64,000 bases of DNA from Anodontia alba. Its lineage: Eukaryota > Mollusca > Bivalvia > Lucinida > Lucinidae. Positions 34,390-44,910 of the stretch are shown one piece after another (position 1 is the first letter of the stretch; each line of letters starts with the position of its first letter). The DNA lies in NCBI GenBank assembly GCA_964016985.1, contig OZ024823.1, positions 64,128,514 to 64,192,513 of the forward strand, given 5' to 3'. The notes under the pieces are model-generated. The model was not told the origin of the DNA, searched no databases, and worked only from the letters and a program-made list of their open reading frames with translations. Made by a program: the position numbers and the translations under genes.

Positions 34390-35551
34390 GTAGGGCTGGG
34401 ACGAGTACCCGGGTACCCGAGTTTGGGTCCGGTCGACCAATTACCTGGGTACATTTCAAGTTGGAGGGGGAGGATGTCACCGGGTATAGGTATCTACATA
34501 AAACACTTGTACTGCCTTGCGGTACAAGCCGGCTTTTATAATGATGCGGTAGAGTGTTGGACTGTCACGCGGACGGCCCATGTTCTATCCCAGGTTGGGG
34601 GAAAAATGTTATTTCCATTTTTTCACCTGTTACATTTGGTGGCTCAGTGTGGGTCCAAGCTCGGGCTGCGAGCAGCAAAGGGACTGTCTCGTCGGTACCA
34701 GCATGGTTCCGGGCAGATTCATGGACAAATTTCAAGTTGGAGGGGGAGAATTCACTGTACTTCACTATACAAATGGAAATAACACTTTTCCCCGACCGGG
34801 GATCAAACCCGGGCCGTCTGCTTGACAGGCCAACACTATCGAACCTGGGCCGTCTGCGTGACAGGCCAACACTCTACCGCATCGCTATAAAAGCCGGCTT
34901 GTACCGCAAGGAAATACAAGTGTGTTATGTACCTATACCCGGTGACATCTTCCCCCTCCAAATTGAAATTCATCTCTGAATTTCTAGGAGAATCACGTGA
35001 AATGAGACTCAAGGAGTTTTATGCACACGTGGGTTATTTATGGTGGTCGCCAAATGTAACAGGTGAAAAAAAATGGAAATAACATTTTTCCCTGACCGGG
35101 GATCAAACCCAGGCCGTCTGTGTGACAGGCCAACACTCTACAGCGTCGCTATAAAAGCCGGCTTGTACTGCAAGGCAGTACAAGTGTGTTATGTACCTAT
35201 ACCCGGTGACACATATTTACTACCCCTTACCCGAATGCTTTTTAGGCTTATTATAGATTGTATAATTATTCTATTTCAGTGGAATTTTAAGCGCTAGGGT
35301 GATGGTTAGAATGACTGCATGTCTTTTCAATCACATATTTGCCAAACCATTTTCGCATCCTATAACAGGGAGATCTCTACATTTTCTTATCCTCCCCATG
35401 CACACGTGTAAATGACCGATACCTGACTTATTACTTGATCTATATGTACATTTTCTAACTGTGAATATGCTCAAAATACTATGGTAACGGGTACCCGCAG
35501 GAAATAGGCATTCGGGTACCCGTGTACAAAATCTCTACCTGTCCCAGCCCC
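34390..35551. mobile_element. hAT-like palindromic MITE in intron 1 of the transposase
   Basis: Ends GGGCTGGGAC (34393) and GTCCCAGCCC (35541-35550), with CGGGTACCCG blocks just inside both. The flanks GGAATGGG (34382-34389) and GGAAGGGG (35552-35559) match at 7 of 8, as an 8-bp hAT-type duplication would. The interior is itself an inverted repeat (about 34470-34650 and 35030-35215, sharing ACCGGGTATAGGT and TGTACTGCCTTGC). Confidence 0.7.
34530..35165. repeat. Three tRNA-Asp-like segments
   Basis: One plus-strand segment (about 34532-34612) and two minus-strand ones (about 34890-34790 and 35165-35085) read GCTTTTATA..., then GGTAGAGTGTTGG, CTGTCAC where an Asp GTC anticodon would be, and GGTTTGATCCCCGGTC, a box B with the T-arm. 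They resemble tRNA-Asp over the 3' half, but the D-arm and acceptor do not pair properly. They are tRNA-derived repeat modules, not genes. Frames of 66-161 codons reading through them are spurious. Confidence 0.65.
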
Positions 35552-35579
35552 GGAAGGGGTCGGGGGGGGGGGGGGGTAA

Positions 35580-35670
35580 AAATGCCCTTTTTATTAACAG
35601 TATTTCAGTTGTATATGAGGGTCATGATCATTGGGTGATAGTGAATGGTGTATGCAATGTAACACCATTT
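35580..35670 (+). repeat. Dispersed repeat of unknown type, copy 1 of 3
   Basis: ATTAACAGTATTTCAGTTGT, ATGAGGGTCATGATC..., TGGTGTATGCAATG. Related copies lie at 41676-41760 and 41930-42005, all with AACAGTAT(A/T)TCAGT followed by TGATGG and GTGTGCAATGGAA. No inverted ends were found. Confidence 0.6.
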
Positions 35671-37324
35671 GGGCCGCGACACAACAGAACCAACAAATTG
35701 GCATGTGCGCCAAACGAAGACTTAGATCAGCCAGGGTATCCGTCCAGTCTTATCAGTCTTCGCAGTCCGAATGGAGCTAGCTTAGACCCTTAGGTACCCT
35801 CTAAGCGCAAAGCGAAGACTCTTCTCAGACTGGGCAAATGTCCCGGCTGATCTGAGTCTTTACCTGGCACACTATGCCACACATGTCACTTTGTTGGTTT
35901 TGTTGTGTCACAGTTCATTTAAGGTTGAAAAGATTTCTACCCCAAGGGAAAATCAGACCCGGAACTGCAAGGTCAGCAAGCCAGTTCCTATCTCACCAAT
36001 GGCCCCTGCATACTGTAAGGTCCTTTGGTTGGTTGTATTGTGCTCTTGGTTATTCTTGTTTGCAACTGTATAATTTCAGAAAAGAAGGCTGAGCTATGGC
36101 AGAGAGACAGCCCTGATTGGATACCAACTGTGAACATGTGCAGTACTGCCCGAGAGAAAGTGGACCTAAAGTCACCTGTCATAAATGCAAAATACAAGCG
36201 TAAAGTTGATAGAAATGTAAAAGTGGATGCTGCAAGGACATTGATGGGCATTGCCAATTCATTTGAGTTCCCTGAAGTGGAAGAATTACAAAGCCAAAGT
36301 GGTATATGCACACAAACAGATGTTGATCAGCCCTTATTTGAAGCCATGTAAGCTGAGCTTCAGACTCTAAGGACAGAAAATGTGGATTTGAAGGAACAAG
36401 TTTCTTTAATAAGTGAAAAATACAAAGTTGCACACTTTGAAGGGAAAGATGAAAAAACTAAGTATTACACAGGCCTCCCAACATTTGCCCTTCTCTGGAC
36501 ATTATTTACCTATCTGGAGCCTCATTTGCCAGTGAAGAAGACCATGGACAAGTTTCAGCTGCTCATAATGACTCTAATGAGGCTGAGGTTGAATCTTCCT
36601 CTACAGTTGCTAAGTTTTGAATTTGGTGTTCACCAGAGTACTATCTCTAGATTATTTGCTGAGACAATAGACATAATGTTTGTGAGAATGAAACCATTTA
36701 TCCTGTGGCCTGAACGAGAACAGTTACAAAAGACAATGCCAATGCAATTTCGTAAACATTTTGGGACAAGAGAGTCCGTCATCATTGATTGCTTTGAGGT
36801 TTTTATGGAGAAACCATCTAATTTATTGGCCCGGGCAAAGACATGGTCCAGTTACAAACATCATCATACTGCTAAATTTCTCATTGGGATTACCCCACAA
36901 GGTTCTGTATCATTCATTTCTAGAGGATGGGGTGGTCGAATAAGTGACAAGTTTATAACAGAACATTGTGGATTTTTATCCAATATCCATCCCTGGAGAC
37001 ATTGTCTTAGCGGACCGTGGCTTCGATATATCAGATACTGTTGGAAGTGTGTGTAATGCGGAAGTCCGGATACCAGCCTTCACTAAAGGAAGAAGCCAGC
37101 TTTCGCCATTAGACATTGAGAGTACTCGAAAGCTGGCTAGTGTACAAATACAGGTGGAACGTGTTATTGGTGTAGTTAGACAGAAATATACTATCCTAAG
37201 TGGGACGATTCCAATAGAGTTTGTGATTTGTTCAGCAGGGGAGGAATACACTCTAATTGACAAGATAGCATGTATCTGCTGTGCTCTTGTAAACCTGTGT
37301 CCTTCTGCTGTAGACTTTGATTAG

Positions 37325-38073
37325 CCAACCACTAAAAGTCTAAAATATGAGCATCATCATGAGAAAATCTGTTTATGTCAAAATGCAGACAACAGTGGCT
37401 TTGACCAACTTTCCCATCCACACGCTTTGATCAGTACCTTTGTTACTGATAAGATAGTGCAATACTCCATATCCCATAATCAGGTTTTCTCTTGAAGTGG
37501 CTCATTAAAGTCTAAATGAAGATGATGTTGGATAATGAGGGTATTTGTAGATAATTTTCTGTAATAGCTACTCCATAAAAGACTTTAATGGAGTAGATAT
37601 TACAGAAAATTATCTACAAATACCCTCATTATCCAACATCATATGTTGTGGGTACATGTTTGACATGTTTGAATGGCACAAAATATGAGTTATGGAGAAA
37701 TAACAAAAGTTATCCCTCGGTTATCATCAGATTCTCTCCTTATCTGTTCTGCTGACAAAATGGATCTTTATTCAGATTTTCTCACACAATCTTATCATCA
37801 TATGCCTCAGCTTCAGATAATCATTTAATGTTTTAAAATGCATCTAAAAACAAAACAAAAAAACAACAACAACAAAAAAACAGTCATTGGGCATAATTAA
37901 CAGAGAACTAGATGAATCGCCAAGAAATGGTCACCTGAAGCTTCAGAAAGAAAATAAAGAGCACCTGGTTATGTATAAAACACAAAATTTATTCATCAGA
38001 TAAATAAGATATGTAATTATCCAGTAAAGTAAACCAAAGAATTATCTGTGCCTTGTCCCAAGAAAAGTTGTAT
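37325..38073. other. Gap between the convergent genes, first part
   Basis: Non-coding except for the hairpin at 37524-37640. A CAAAACAAAAAAACAACAAC run lies near 37852. Confidence 0.6.
37524..37640. repeat. 117-bp near-perfect hairpin
   Basis: Arms of about 51 bp starting GATGTTGGATAATGAGGG and ending CCCTCATTATCCAACATC, one clear mismatch (TAGCTA versus TAGATA), and a short loop ATAAAAGACTTTAAT. Such an uninterrupted dyad suggests a young palindromic MITE. Confidence 0.9.
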
Positions 38074-38281
38074 TTAACCCTTCTCTTGCTAAACGTGTCA
38101 TGCCCTGTCTTAGCAAACAGTGTAGATCCAGATCAGTTGGCTTCTGAACTGATCTGGATCTGCACTGTTTGTCATTAAATATGTGAATTTCTATACACAA
38201 AAAACTGGATCAAGTAATCTGATTGGCTGGAAATTAGAAGTGGGCATGGCATTTTAATTTATTCAGCATAAGAAGGGTTAA
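38074..38281. mobile_element. Palindromic MITE with TTAA target sites, second copy (inverted)
   Basis: TTAA at 38074-38077 and 38278-38281, with ends CCCTTCTCTTGCT and AGAAGGG. The inner dyad TGTAGATCCAGATCAGTT and its complement, and the flanking ATTCTAATTTCCAGCCAATCAG (read inverted), match the copy at 29461-29674. Confidence 0.85.
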
Positions 38282-38329
38282 AGTTGAGGATGTGCAGTCT
38301 GGTCTTTGCCCTTGTATGCATATGCAGAG

Positions 38330-39541
38330 CTCCAAATAGTGTGGGGTTTTGAGGATAATTCTGGGATAATTTTTCTTATTTCTCAATGAAAGCATATGCT
38401 GTGACACCTCATTAAAACTATCTCAGCGAGTCAGTTCTAATGAGGAGTCACAACATATGTTTTTGTGGAGAAATATGAAAAATTATCCTTAAGCTATTCC
38501 TGTTACTCCTTCTTATCTAAAACACAGCTGATACATGTATGTCATTATCAGGTTTTCCTATGACGTGGCTGATACGGTCATGCATTTGTTGTTTCAACTA
38601 TAAATATCCATTGCGTTTTTTTCTGTATTTGAGTCACACCATGAAAGAACAAGATAAATGCTGTGAGCCCTGCAAAGACTCAGACCAGTATGGAGATCAC
38701 CTAGCCTGATCAGTCTTTGCTACATTCACTCAGTATACTGCTAAGGAGATTTTGCTGGTGCACTGACCAGTAGCCACATGTAACTTAGTTCTGTAGCTTG
38801 ATTTTTTTACTACAAATTCTACAAGTATCTTCAAAGCTTGAGATAAAGAAATACCATGAAACTAATACTTTTAAAATCTCTTGGGTTTTATTCTTTGAAA
38901 AGAATTAGATTTATTGTAACTGGCTGTCAGCAGCCTCACAGAGCTGACCAGTGACAACAGGTTGCCTCTTGCCTGTGAAGCTGTTGACAACTGGTTGTCA
39001 GCAGCCACTTTCTAAATTCTACAATTAATACAGTCAGCTGAATACAGTGTTCCAGATAAGAAGGGATAACAGGGATAATATGTCATACTTCTCCACTGAA
39101 ACATATGTTGTGACTTACCATCATTCGAACCGTCTCCCTGGGACGGTTCTAATGAATGGTCACAACATCTGTTTGTGTTGAGAAATAAAAAGATTTGTCT
39201 GTTACCCCTCTAGTACCCATTCTTATCTGCGGCACTGTATAATAGCAAGGTCATACATACATCTATGGATCATGTTTTGAATTGTATATACATTACTAAA
39301 AAAGTTTAGTCTATCTCTGAAAATATTAAAAGAACAACTCAAACTTAAAGTCTTGCTTTCTTTTCACAGACCTCCAGAAAAGGTGAGGTTTTGAGGGTAA
39401 TTCTTATCTCTAAATGGAAGTACATGTTGTGACCCCTCATTAGAACAAGCTCAGTGAGATGGTTCTGATGAATGGTCAAAACATATCTTTTTACAGTGAA
39501 ATATGGAAAATTATCCCTGTTACCGTTTGATATTCTGGAGT
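38330..39541. repeat. Cluster of three palindromic MITEs
   Basis: Copies at about 38330-38535, 39049-39237 and 39371-39541. Each has an inner dyad with CATATGTTGTGAC..CTCATTAGAAC and GTTCTAATGA..GTCACAACATATG, then GATAATTTTTCTTATTTCTC on one side and its complement on the other. Outer ends resemble CCAGATAAGAAGGG / CCCTTCTTATCTGG. Diverged relatives lie near 9728-9795, 53432-53677 and inside the 54-56 kb palindrome. Confidence 0.75.
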
Positions 39542-41489
39542 ACTATGATCACTAATAGCCTTTCCAAAAAACCATGTACTTGTCCTCATTGTCCTGAATA
39601 TGATATACCATATTTGAGTGCATGACAAAAACAAAGTTACAAACTAGAATCAGAATTATGGCCACTCAAGATTACTTTGCACCAATGGGTTTTCAAAGGC
39701 CTCAGAATTTCTCTTTACGCTTCTTGCCTCGTTTGAACTCTGGCCTTTCCTACAGTCTGGACAATACCAGTTCCCTTTAATTATGGTATCTTTACTGTCT
39801 AATCCTACACACTCATAGTGAAACCACTGAATGTGGCAGTTTTCATTATCACACAGGATCATATTTCCAGACTCTACTTGATCACAGTAGCACCAAGTTT
39901 TATCAGGATCATCGTTTGTGTCGTTACGTTTGCAGCTGCCGGCACTCAGTACAACATTGTCACTGACAGGTTTCAACACTCGAACAGAGTCACATGAGGG
40001 CAGCTTTGAATAAAATAGTCCTACAAGTTCAGGCAGAATAGCATTTTTAAAGAAAACTTCAGACTTATCACATATTTCTTTCCAAACTGTTTGGTTAAGT
40101 GAAATCCTCTCCACATGTAAATCATTTTGTGTCCACACCACAAAGAAACAGTCATCTTACTCAGAGACTCCTAGCTGAGTTTGGACCTGATAGAAATAAG
40201 AATGGTCACGTTTCAGGCGAAGTCTTCCATTCTCCAATTTTTTCAAAACAGAAATTTTTTTTGTCATTGTCTCATAGTTTCTTATTCCTACTACAATGAG
40301 GGCATTTCACTTCCAAAACGAATGTTCCACAACAATTACAAGACACTACTCCATCTGGGGATGCACCTATATGGGGGTACTTTGGGTTGATGATTAATCC
40401 ACTCTCTTCGACAGTCAAATCATCATGAAATGGCTTCATATGCTCCAGGAATTGGTTTATTGCAGCCTTTTCATGGTCACAGCCCCATCTTGTTGCTTCT
40501 GAAGAGAATTTGCTGGATTCTGGATAGCAAATACTCTTTATCAATGACTGTGCTGGACTGGTCATATTAGTCTTACACACTGACTTCACTTTTGATGCTG
40601 TTATTCTTCCAGCCCGAAACCTGTACCACACTTTGGCCTTTGCCTGCTCCCTTGTTGCACTTTCAACTTCTTTTGCTTGTTCAGCAGTAACTTCTAGTTT
40701 GATTAGATTACATTTTTCCAGTAGCTCACCAAAATCTGAGGAGATTAATTGTTCATCTCTTAGTTCAGTTAATACTGTTGGAAAAACTTTACTGATGGGT
40801 TTTGGAACATAATCCTCTGAGTAACTGTCAATTAATGATAGAATAACAGGTTTGGTCTGAGTGTCATGTACAGATTTATAGAACTGTGACAATTCTTGTG
40901 CTGTAGGGATTGGAGTTGGTTGTACTGTTCTTGGCTTTGGCTTTGCTGAATTTACGGAGTCTGAATTTTCGATTAAGGAGTCAACTCTCTTTTTCATAGT
41001 CTTTGCAGTTGTAAAATCAATTTCTCTGAGTTCATTATAATCAATTTTAGTCACTGCCTGTGGCAACATCCAATATGCAGGTTTTTCTGTAACTGTCCGA
41101 GTCCCTCAGTCGAACTTTAATGTCCAAAGAAAACATTAGTGCAGCTACATGGGAACAGCACTCACCCAATCCTGCTTGGCAGTTACAGTGGGCTGCCTTA
41201 ATGACACCATCTTTAGTGGCTACAATCCATGGTACCAGTTGTTTCTCACGTATCCTCATTGAATGAAGCACCTGTAAGTAGAAAAAAAGTTCCAGGAATA
41301 AGAGCAGATGAAAGACGGACAGAAGACTTGCAAATTTACCGTATTAATCCCATTAATGCCCCTGCTCTAATAAATCAAGGCTCCCTGCCTTTTTTCAAGA
41401 AACAGTTACAGACTTGATAACCTCTGTTCCATCAGTTTCACAAAAGGTAACATGACTTTCTGTTTGTTTCCCTGAGGGACGCGGCTCTT

Positions 41490-41580
41490 CAAATGGGGTC
41501 CTTTCTTCTTCTTCAAGGAAAGAATTTGCTCATGATACATGTAGATGAGCAAATTCTTTTCTTGGACCCCTTTTGACAAA
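41490..41580. repeat. Hairpin in the YqaJ-gene intron
   Basis: AAATGGGGTCC...AAAGAATTTGCTCAT and ATGAGCAAATTCTTTTC...GGACCCCTTTTG pair over about 35 bp. The gene's intron (41274-42639) also holds two copies of the AACAGTAT repeat and is otherwise non-coding. Confidence 0.8.
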
Positions 41581-41675
41581 GGAGGCAAAAAGGAAAATAG
41601 TACAACTGCTTCATCAGAAAATATATCAATTCACCTTAATACTGTTCATACAATGAATGAATGACTTGTAATTTT

Positions 41676-42005
41676 ACGTCCTTTCAACAGTATTTCAGTT
41701 ATATCTGGACGATGGGATGGTGATAATGAAAGGCTGTGTGCAATGGAACCTTGTTTACGGTAAGAAAGATTCTTGCCTCAAGCAGGACTGTAACCTGGTC
41801 AGCTAGATCCTGTTTATTACAAGACTATATTGGCAGTGGCTGATTTTATTAGTCTTAAGGCTCTAAAATTATAATCCTTTCATAAAATTCAGCGTCCCAA
41901 GAGGTTTAATAGGTTTAAATATGGTACATCCTTTTTAACAGTATATCAGTCATACAAGGATGATGGGCGGGTGACAATTAATGAAAGGATGTGTGCAATG
42001 GAAAC
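41676..42005 (+). repeat. Dispersed repeat of unknown type, copies 2 and 3
   Basis: Copies at 41676-41760 and 41930-42005, with CAACAGTATTTCAGTTAT / AACAGTATATCAGTCAT, GATGATGGG-like and GTGTGCAATGGAA blocks, matching the copy at 35580. Confidence 0.6.
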
Positions 42006-42971
42006 CAGGGGATACTTTCGCCTCCAGTGGATCTCAAACCTGGTACAGGTATATCAGCACGGCAGGGCTTAGTGTACTGAGTCACTGGGCTTCTTAAAGT
42101 CGACTCCCTACCACCACCTCCCCCACCACAACACACACAGGAATCTGTCAAAAAAAAGCTGACAAGCTGAAAGCATAACTTGACATGCCGACATTTTACA
42201 TGACTAGTGCAGGGCCTGAATCCCAAGCAGTCAGATGACAAGATTCGCAATGCCAAGAAATGAGCAACTGCAACCCTTTGGGTATGACTGATTAAGGGCC
42301 TCCAAACCAGTCCTGTCAGGGCCTATTAACAAATGTCCGAATACCTAATGCATCCTTTACCAGCAGAGCATTTACACTCATTAGCGTCTTTTTACTGCTG
42401 CAGACCTCAAGTCTGATTTGTTCGGATTGCAGTCGGAAACTCACAGCAAACCCCACAATTTCTTGCGAATGTTTTTACAGTTTGCCAATCTTGGTGCTTC
42501 CTGTCCAGTCTTGGTAATAGTTCACTCCTCTTGCCATGTGGCATGTAGGAGGTTAGCCTCTTTAGGCTAGAATTCCGAGATTAACTTTTAGTTCATATAA
42601 ACTGCCACATAAAAAAACAAAATTTGTCTCAGTTTCTTACCTTTGCACTGACAATGATGTTCTCTTGCACGTTGAAGGTAGCTACATCTTACACCCATCC
42701 AAACAAAGCCTGCTTGTAACAATCTGTATTCTTGTAGGCCTTGAGATCCTCAAGGGTGTAGGGACTGGGTGTAAACACTAAATAATTGACTATATCAGGA
42801 TAAGAAACACTGGGTAAATTTTCTTCACAATCCGACCAGCCTATGTTCATAGGGGTCATTTCCCTCGATCAAACTCAGTTTATCTACATATCTTTGTATT
42901 TCCTCCTGCTTCAAAGTGTCCTTATATCCAGTTAATAATGGCTTTTCCTTTCAACTTGTCTTTTTAGCCAT

Positions 42972-43902
42972 TCTGAACACTGAAAACGTCCTTATTCATC
43001 ACATTTTCCGATAATCCTAATGTTATTGTTTATATTTACGCAATTTCGGGTGTCTCCAAGATGGCGGACCGCGAGGAATTATGGGTAAACCGGTCACGCT
43101 CTGCAACCTCTCAATTGTCGTTTAGAATTCAGAAACGAATCTTATTGCAAGAAATATGTCATCAATAGTAATCCTTTCATTAGATCCCTGTTCAGGCGAA
43201 AATGCCCCTTTATGTATATGTGTAAGTCACATCAGAGTACGAGACGCAGTCTAGTGCAGGATGGTGTCCATTCAATTCGCTGATTAGGTCATTGGTATAA
43301 AACACTGTAATACATGAATCGCAGTCTGCAGCAAGTGCACAGACTGATCACATTTGTAAGAAATGAGTAGGTTCATTTTTGCTTGTTGGGACCTATCATC
43401 TCTGTTGGGACCATTACCTGTTCAAATAGGATGCACTGAGCATATCATGACAATCACGAGGTCAGACAGGAAATATTTTGCTGGAGGCATTAATCCCCAC
43501 GACGAAAACGTTTTCGGCATGATTATTGAAACCTTTGGCATGCTACACAAATATTAGCGGCAGATCTTATCGAAGGACACAGTGTACGGACGAGCAGAAA
43601 CGACCCAGATCAGAATGCGCGGATGCACATGCTAATTTACAATTTCGCGTACAGGGCTTTCTTACTATCGCATATGCGTCATGCTTTGCAGAAATGATCA
43701 GATCAACTTTGGAATTCTGGTATAGCGGTCACACGACTTACCGAAATACCGGAATACTACCGAAATACTGGAATACCCGTGAAAACTACGGGAATACCTG
43801 TGAAGACACCATTACTGGCTTTAATTAAAAAACAAATATACTCGGAGGACGAATCTTATTGCAAGAGGCCAATTCCCCTATTCCCCCAAATTAGTTTCAT
43901 TC
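42972..43902. other. Right flank of the YqaJ gene; no gene
   Basis: CpG-richer than its surroundings near 43040-43110 (CCAAGATGGCGGACCGCGAGG), which may be the promoter or right end of the transposon. A short GGAATAC repeat lies at 43745-43800. Short frames here show no family signal. Confidence 0.45.
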
Positions 43903-44910
43903 CCTTGTTCTCTGCGGCGTCTGATCTGGGTCTACGCTGTTTGCTTAGGCCTATCTGTTCCAATATTTAGGTTCTTTAAATTTTTTAATACATGCCAGTT
44001 TCGTATGCATTTCTGACGAGAAAAGGCTCTATAAAATAAGTTTGTTTTTCTCCCAAAGAGGTTTCCCGCCACGATTTCATGTGACGTACCGCTACGAGCA
44101 TGTGGTTTCTTAATACGGGGCAAGGGGACTGTTCATTTTCTGGGTATTTTAATAATTATAATAGTCTTAATATATACCTAATGTAAAAGAATAACAGTAC
44201 TAATATTTATTTATACCCTGGTAAATGTGGAGTAAGGTCCTCACTCTTTAGGTTTTACTGTTTAAAGGGAGCTAATTGCATATGCCTGGATGAATTTTAC
44301 GAGTCGGACCCAACATTTTTTTATGAATCAGGGGTGGATCCAGGATGATTTCTGAAGGGATTCGATTTGATCAAATTTCCGTACTTACTCTACGTATTCG
44401 GACAGACAGACCTCAGCAAACAGTGTAGACCCAGATCGGACGCCACAGAACGCATGTAAAACCTTCACTGAAACGGTGATGTATTTAACTGAAGATTTGT
44501 AATCTCTCCAAGAACTGGAGTTTATATGCCTGTTTATTACCACAAACAGCAAAACCTGACTGCCCTTGCAGATGATCTGAGTCTTCACTGGTCGCACGTC
44601 TTATTGTCCTAAAAGTGTTTTCCAAATTTCCATGTTCCCTGTTCCCCCTAACTAGTTTCATTCCCTCTTTCTCTGCGGCGTCTGATCTGAGTCTACAGTT
44701 TACATAGGCCTATCTGTCCCAATACTGAGGTTCTATTTTTAATACCTGCCAGTTTCATATGCATTTCAGACGAACATATGCTCTATGATTTAATGAACAT
44801 AAGTGTGTGTTTTCCCTCTAAGCGGTTTCCGCCACGATTTCTCGTGACGTTACCATTACGAGCACGCGGTTTCTTCATACGGGGCAAGGGAATGTGACTG
44901 TTGCATTTTC
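43903..44910 (+). repeat. Direct pair of diverged copies of about 250 bp
   Basis: Copies at about 43903-44150 and 44653-44910 share TCTCTGCGGCGTCTGATCT, AGGCCTATCTGT, CCAGTTTC, GCCACGATTTC, ATACGGGGCAAGGG and a TGTGACGT / CGTGACGT site. Both include the dispersed GATCTGRGTCTAC motif. Between them (44151-44652) lies another pair of that motif (44405-44440 and 44565-44590). Confidence 0.8.

Larger units (their letters stand above)
33997..37324 (+). pseudogene. THAP-DDE transposase (ISL2EU/Harbinger-like), spliced, broken
   Basis: Transposase of a DNA transposon. Exon 1 (33997-34144) encodes the second half of a THAP DNA-binding finger (FYTRPEDL, RRRLWLAQL, ICSDHF) and ends at a consensus donor GTAAGT; its first Cys pair is not visible. 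Exon 2 is about 35914-36014 (TPRENQTRNCKVSKPVP). A 65-bp intron ends TTTCAG at 36079. Exon 3 (36080-37324) has a coiled segment, a helix-turn-helix ([17 protein letters not shown]) and the DDE_4-type nuclease: VIIDCFEVF (Asp), [10 protein letters not shown] (Asp), VERVIGVVRQKYTIL (Glu). TAA at 36349-36351 stops the frame before the catalytic part, and a frameshift near 36990 separates the second Asp from the first. Intron 1 carries a 1.16-kb insertion. It converges with the YqaJ-type gene at 39656-42971. Confidence 0.85.
39656..42971 (-). pseudogene. SWIM / YqaJ-nuclease / PHD protein of an ISL2EU-like transposon, broken
   Basis: Second protein of the same transposon type as the THAP-DDE gene. 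Exon 1 (42971 to 42640) starts MAKKTS, includes NIGWSDCEENLPS and ends at donor GTAAGA; it has a TGA after codon 6, a frameshift near 42850 and an in-frame TAA near 42690. Exon 2 (41273-39656, acceptor CTTACAG) has a SWIM finger (CNCQAGLGECCSH), a frameshift near 41100, then a YqaJ-type nuclease: RAGRITASKV, RWGCDHEKAAINQF, GASPDGVV, LEVKCPHC, the Asp and Glu-x-Lys pattern of the lambda-exonuclease fold. A frameshift near 40265 and TAA at 40157-40159 follow, then a PHD finger (CYCDQ, CDNENC, HYEC, CPDC). Family function: presumed DNA resection during transposition. Confidence 0.85.

Noticed and set aside
34532..34612. A tRNA-Asp gene
   Set aside because: Only the anticodon and T-arm regions resemble tRNA-Asp, and inverted copies lie within the same palindromic element.
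34297..34979. Frames of 161 and 141 codons
   Set aside because: They read through tRNA-like modules and the palindromic arms of the hAT-like MITE.
43040..43110. Right terminal repeat of the ISL2EU-like element (CCAAGATGGCGG region)
   Set aside because: No matching inverted sequence was found left of the THAP exon, so the ends cannot be assigned.
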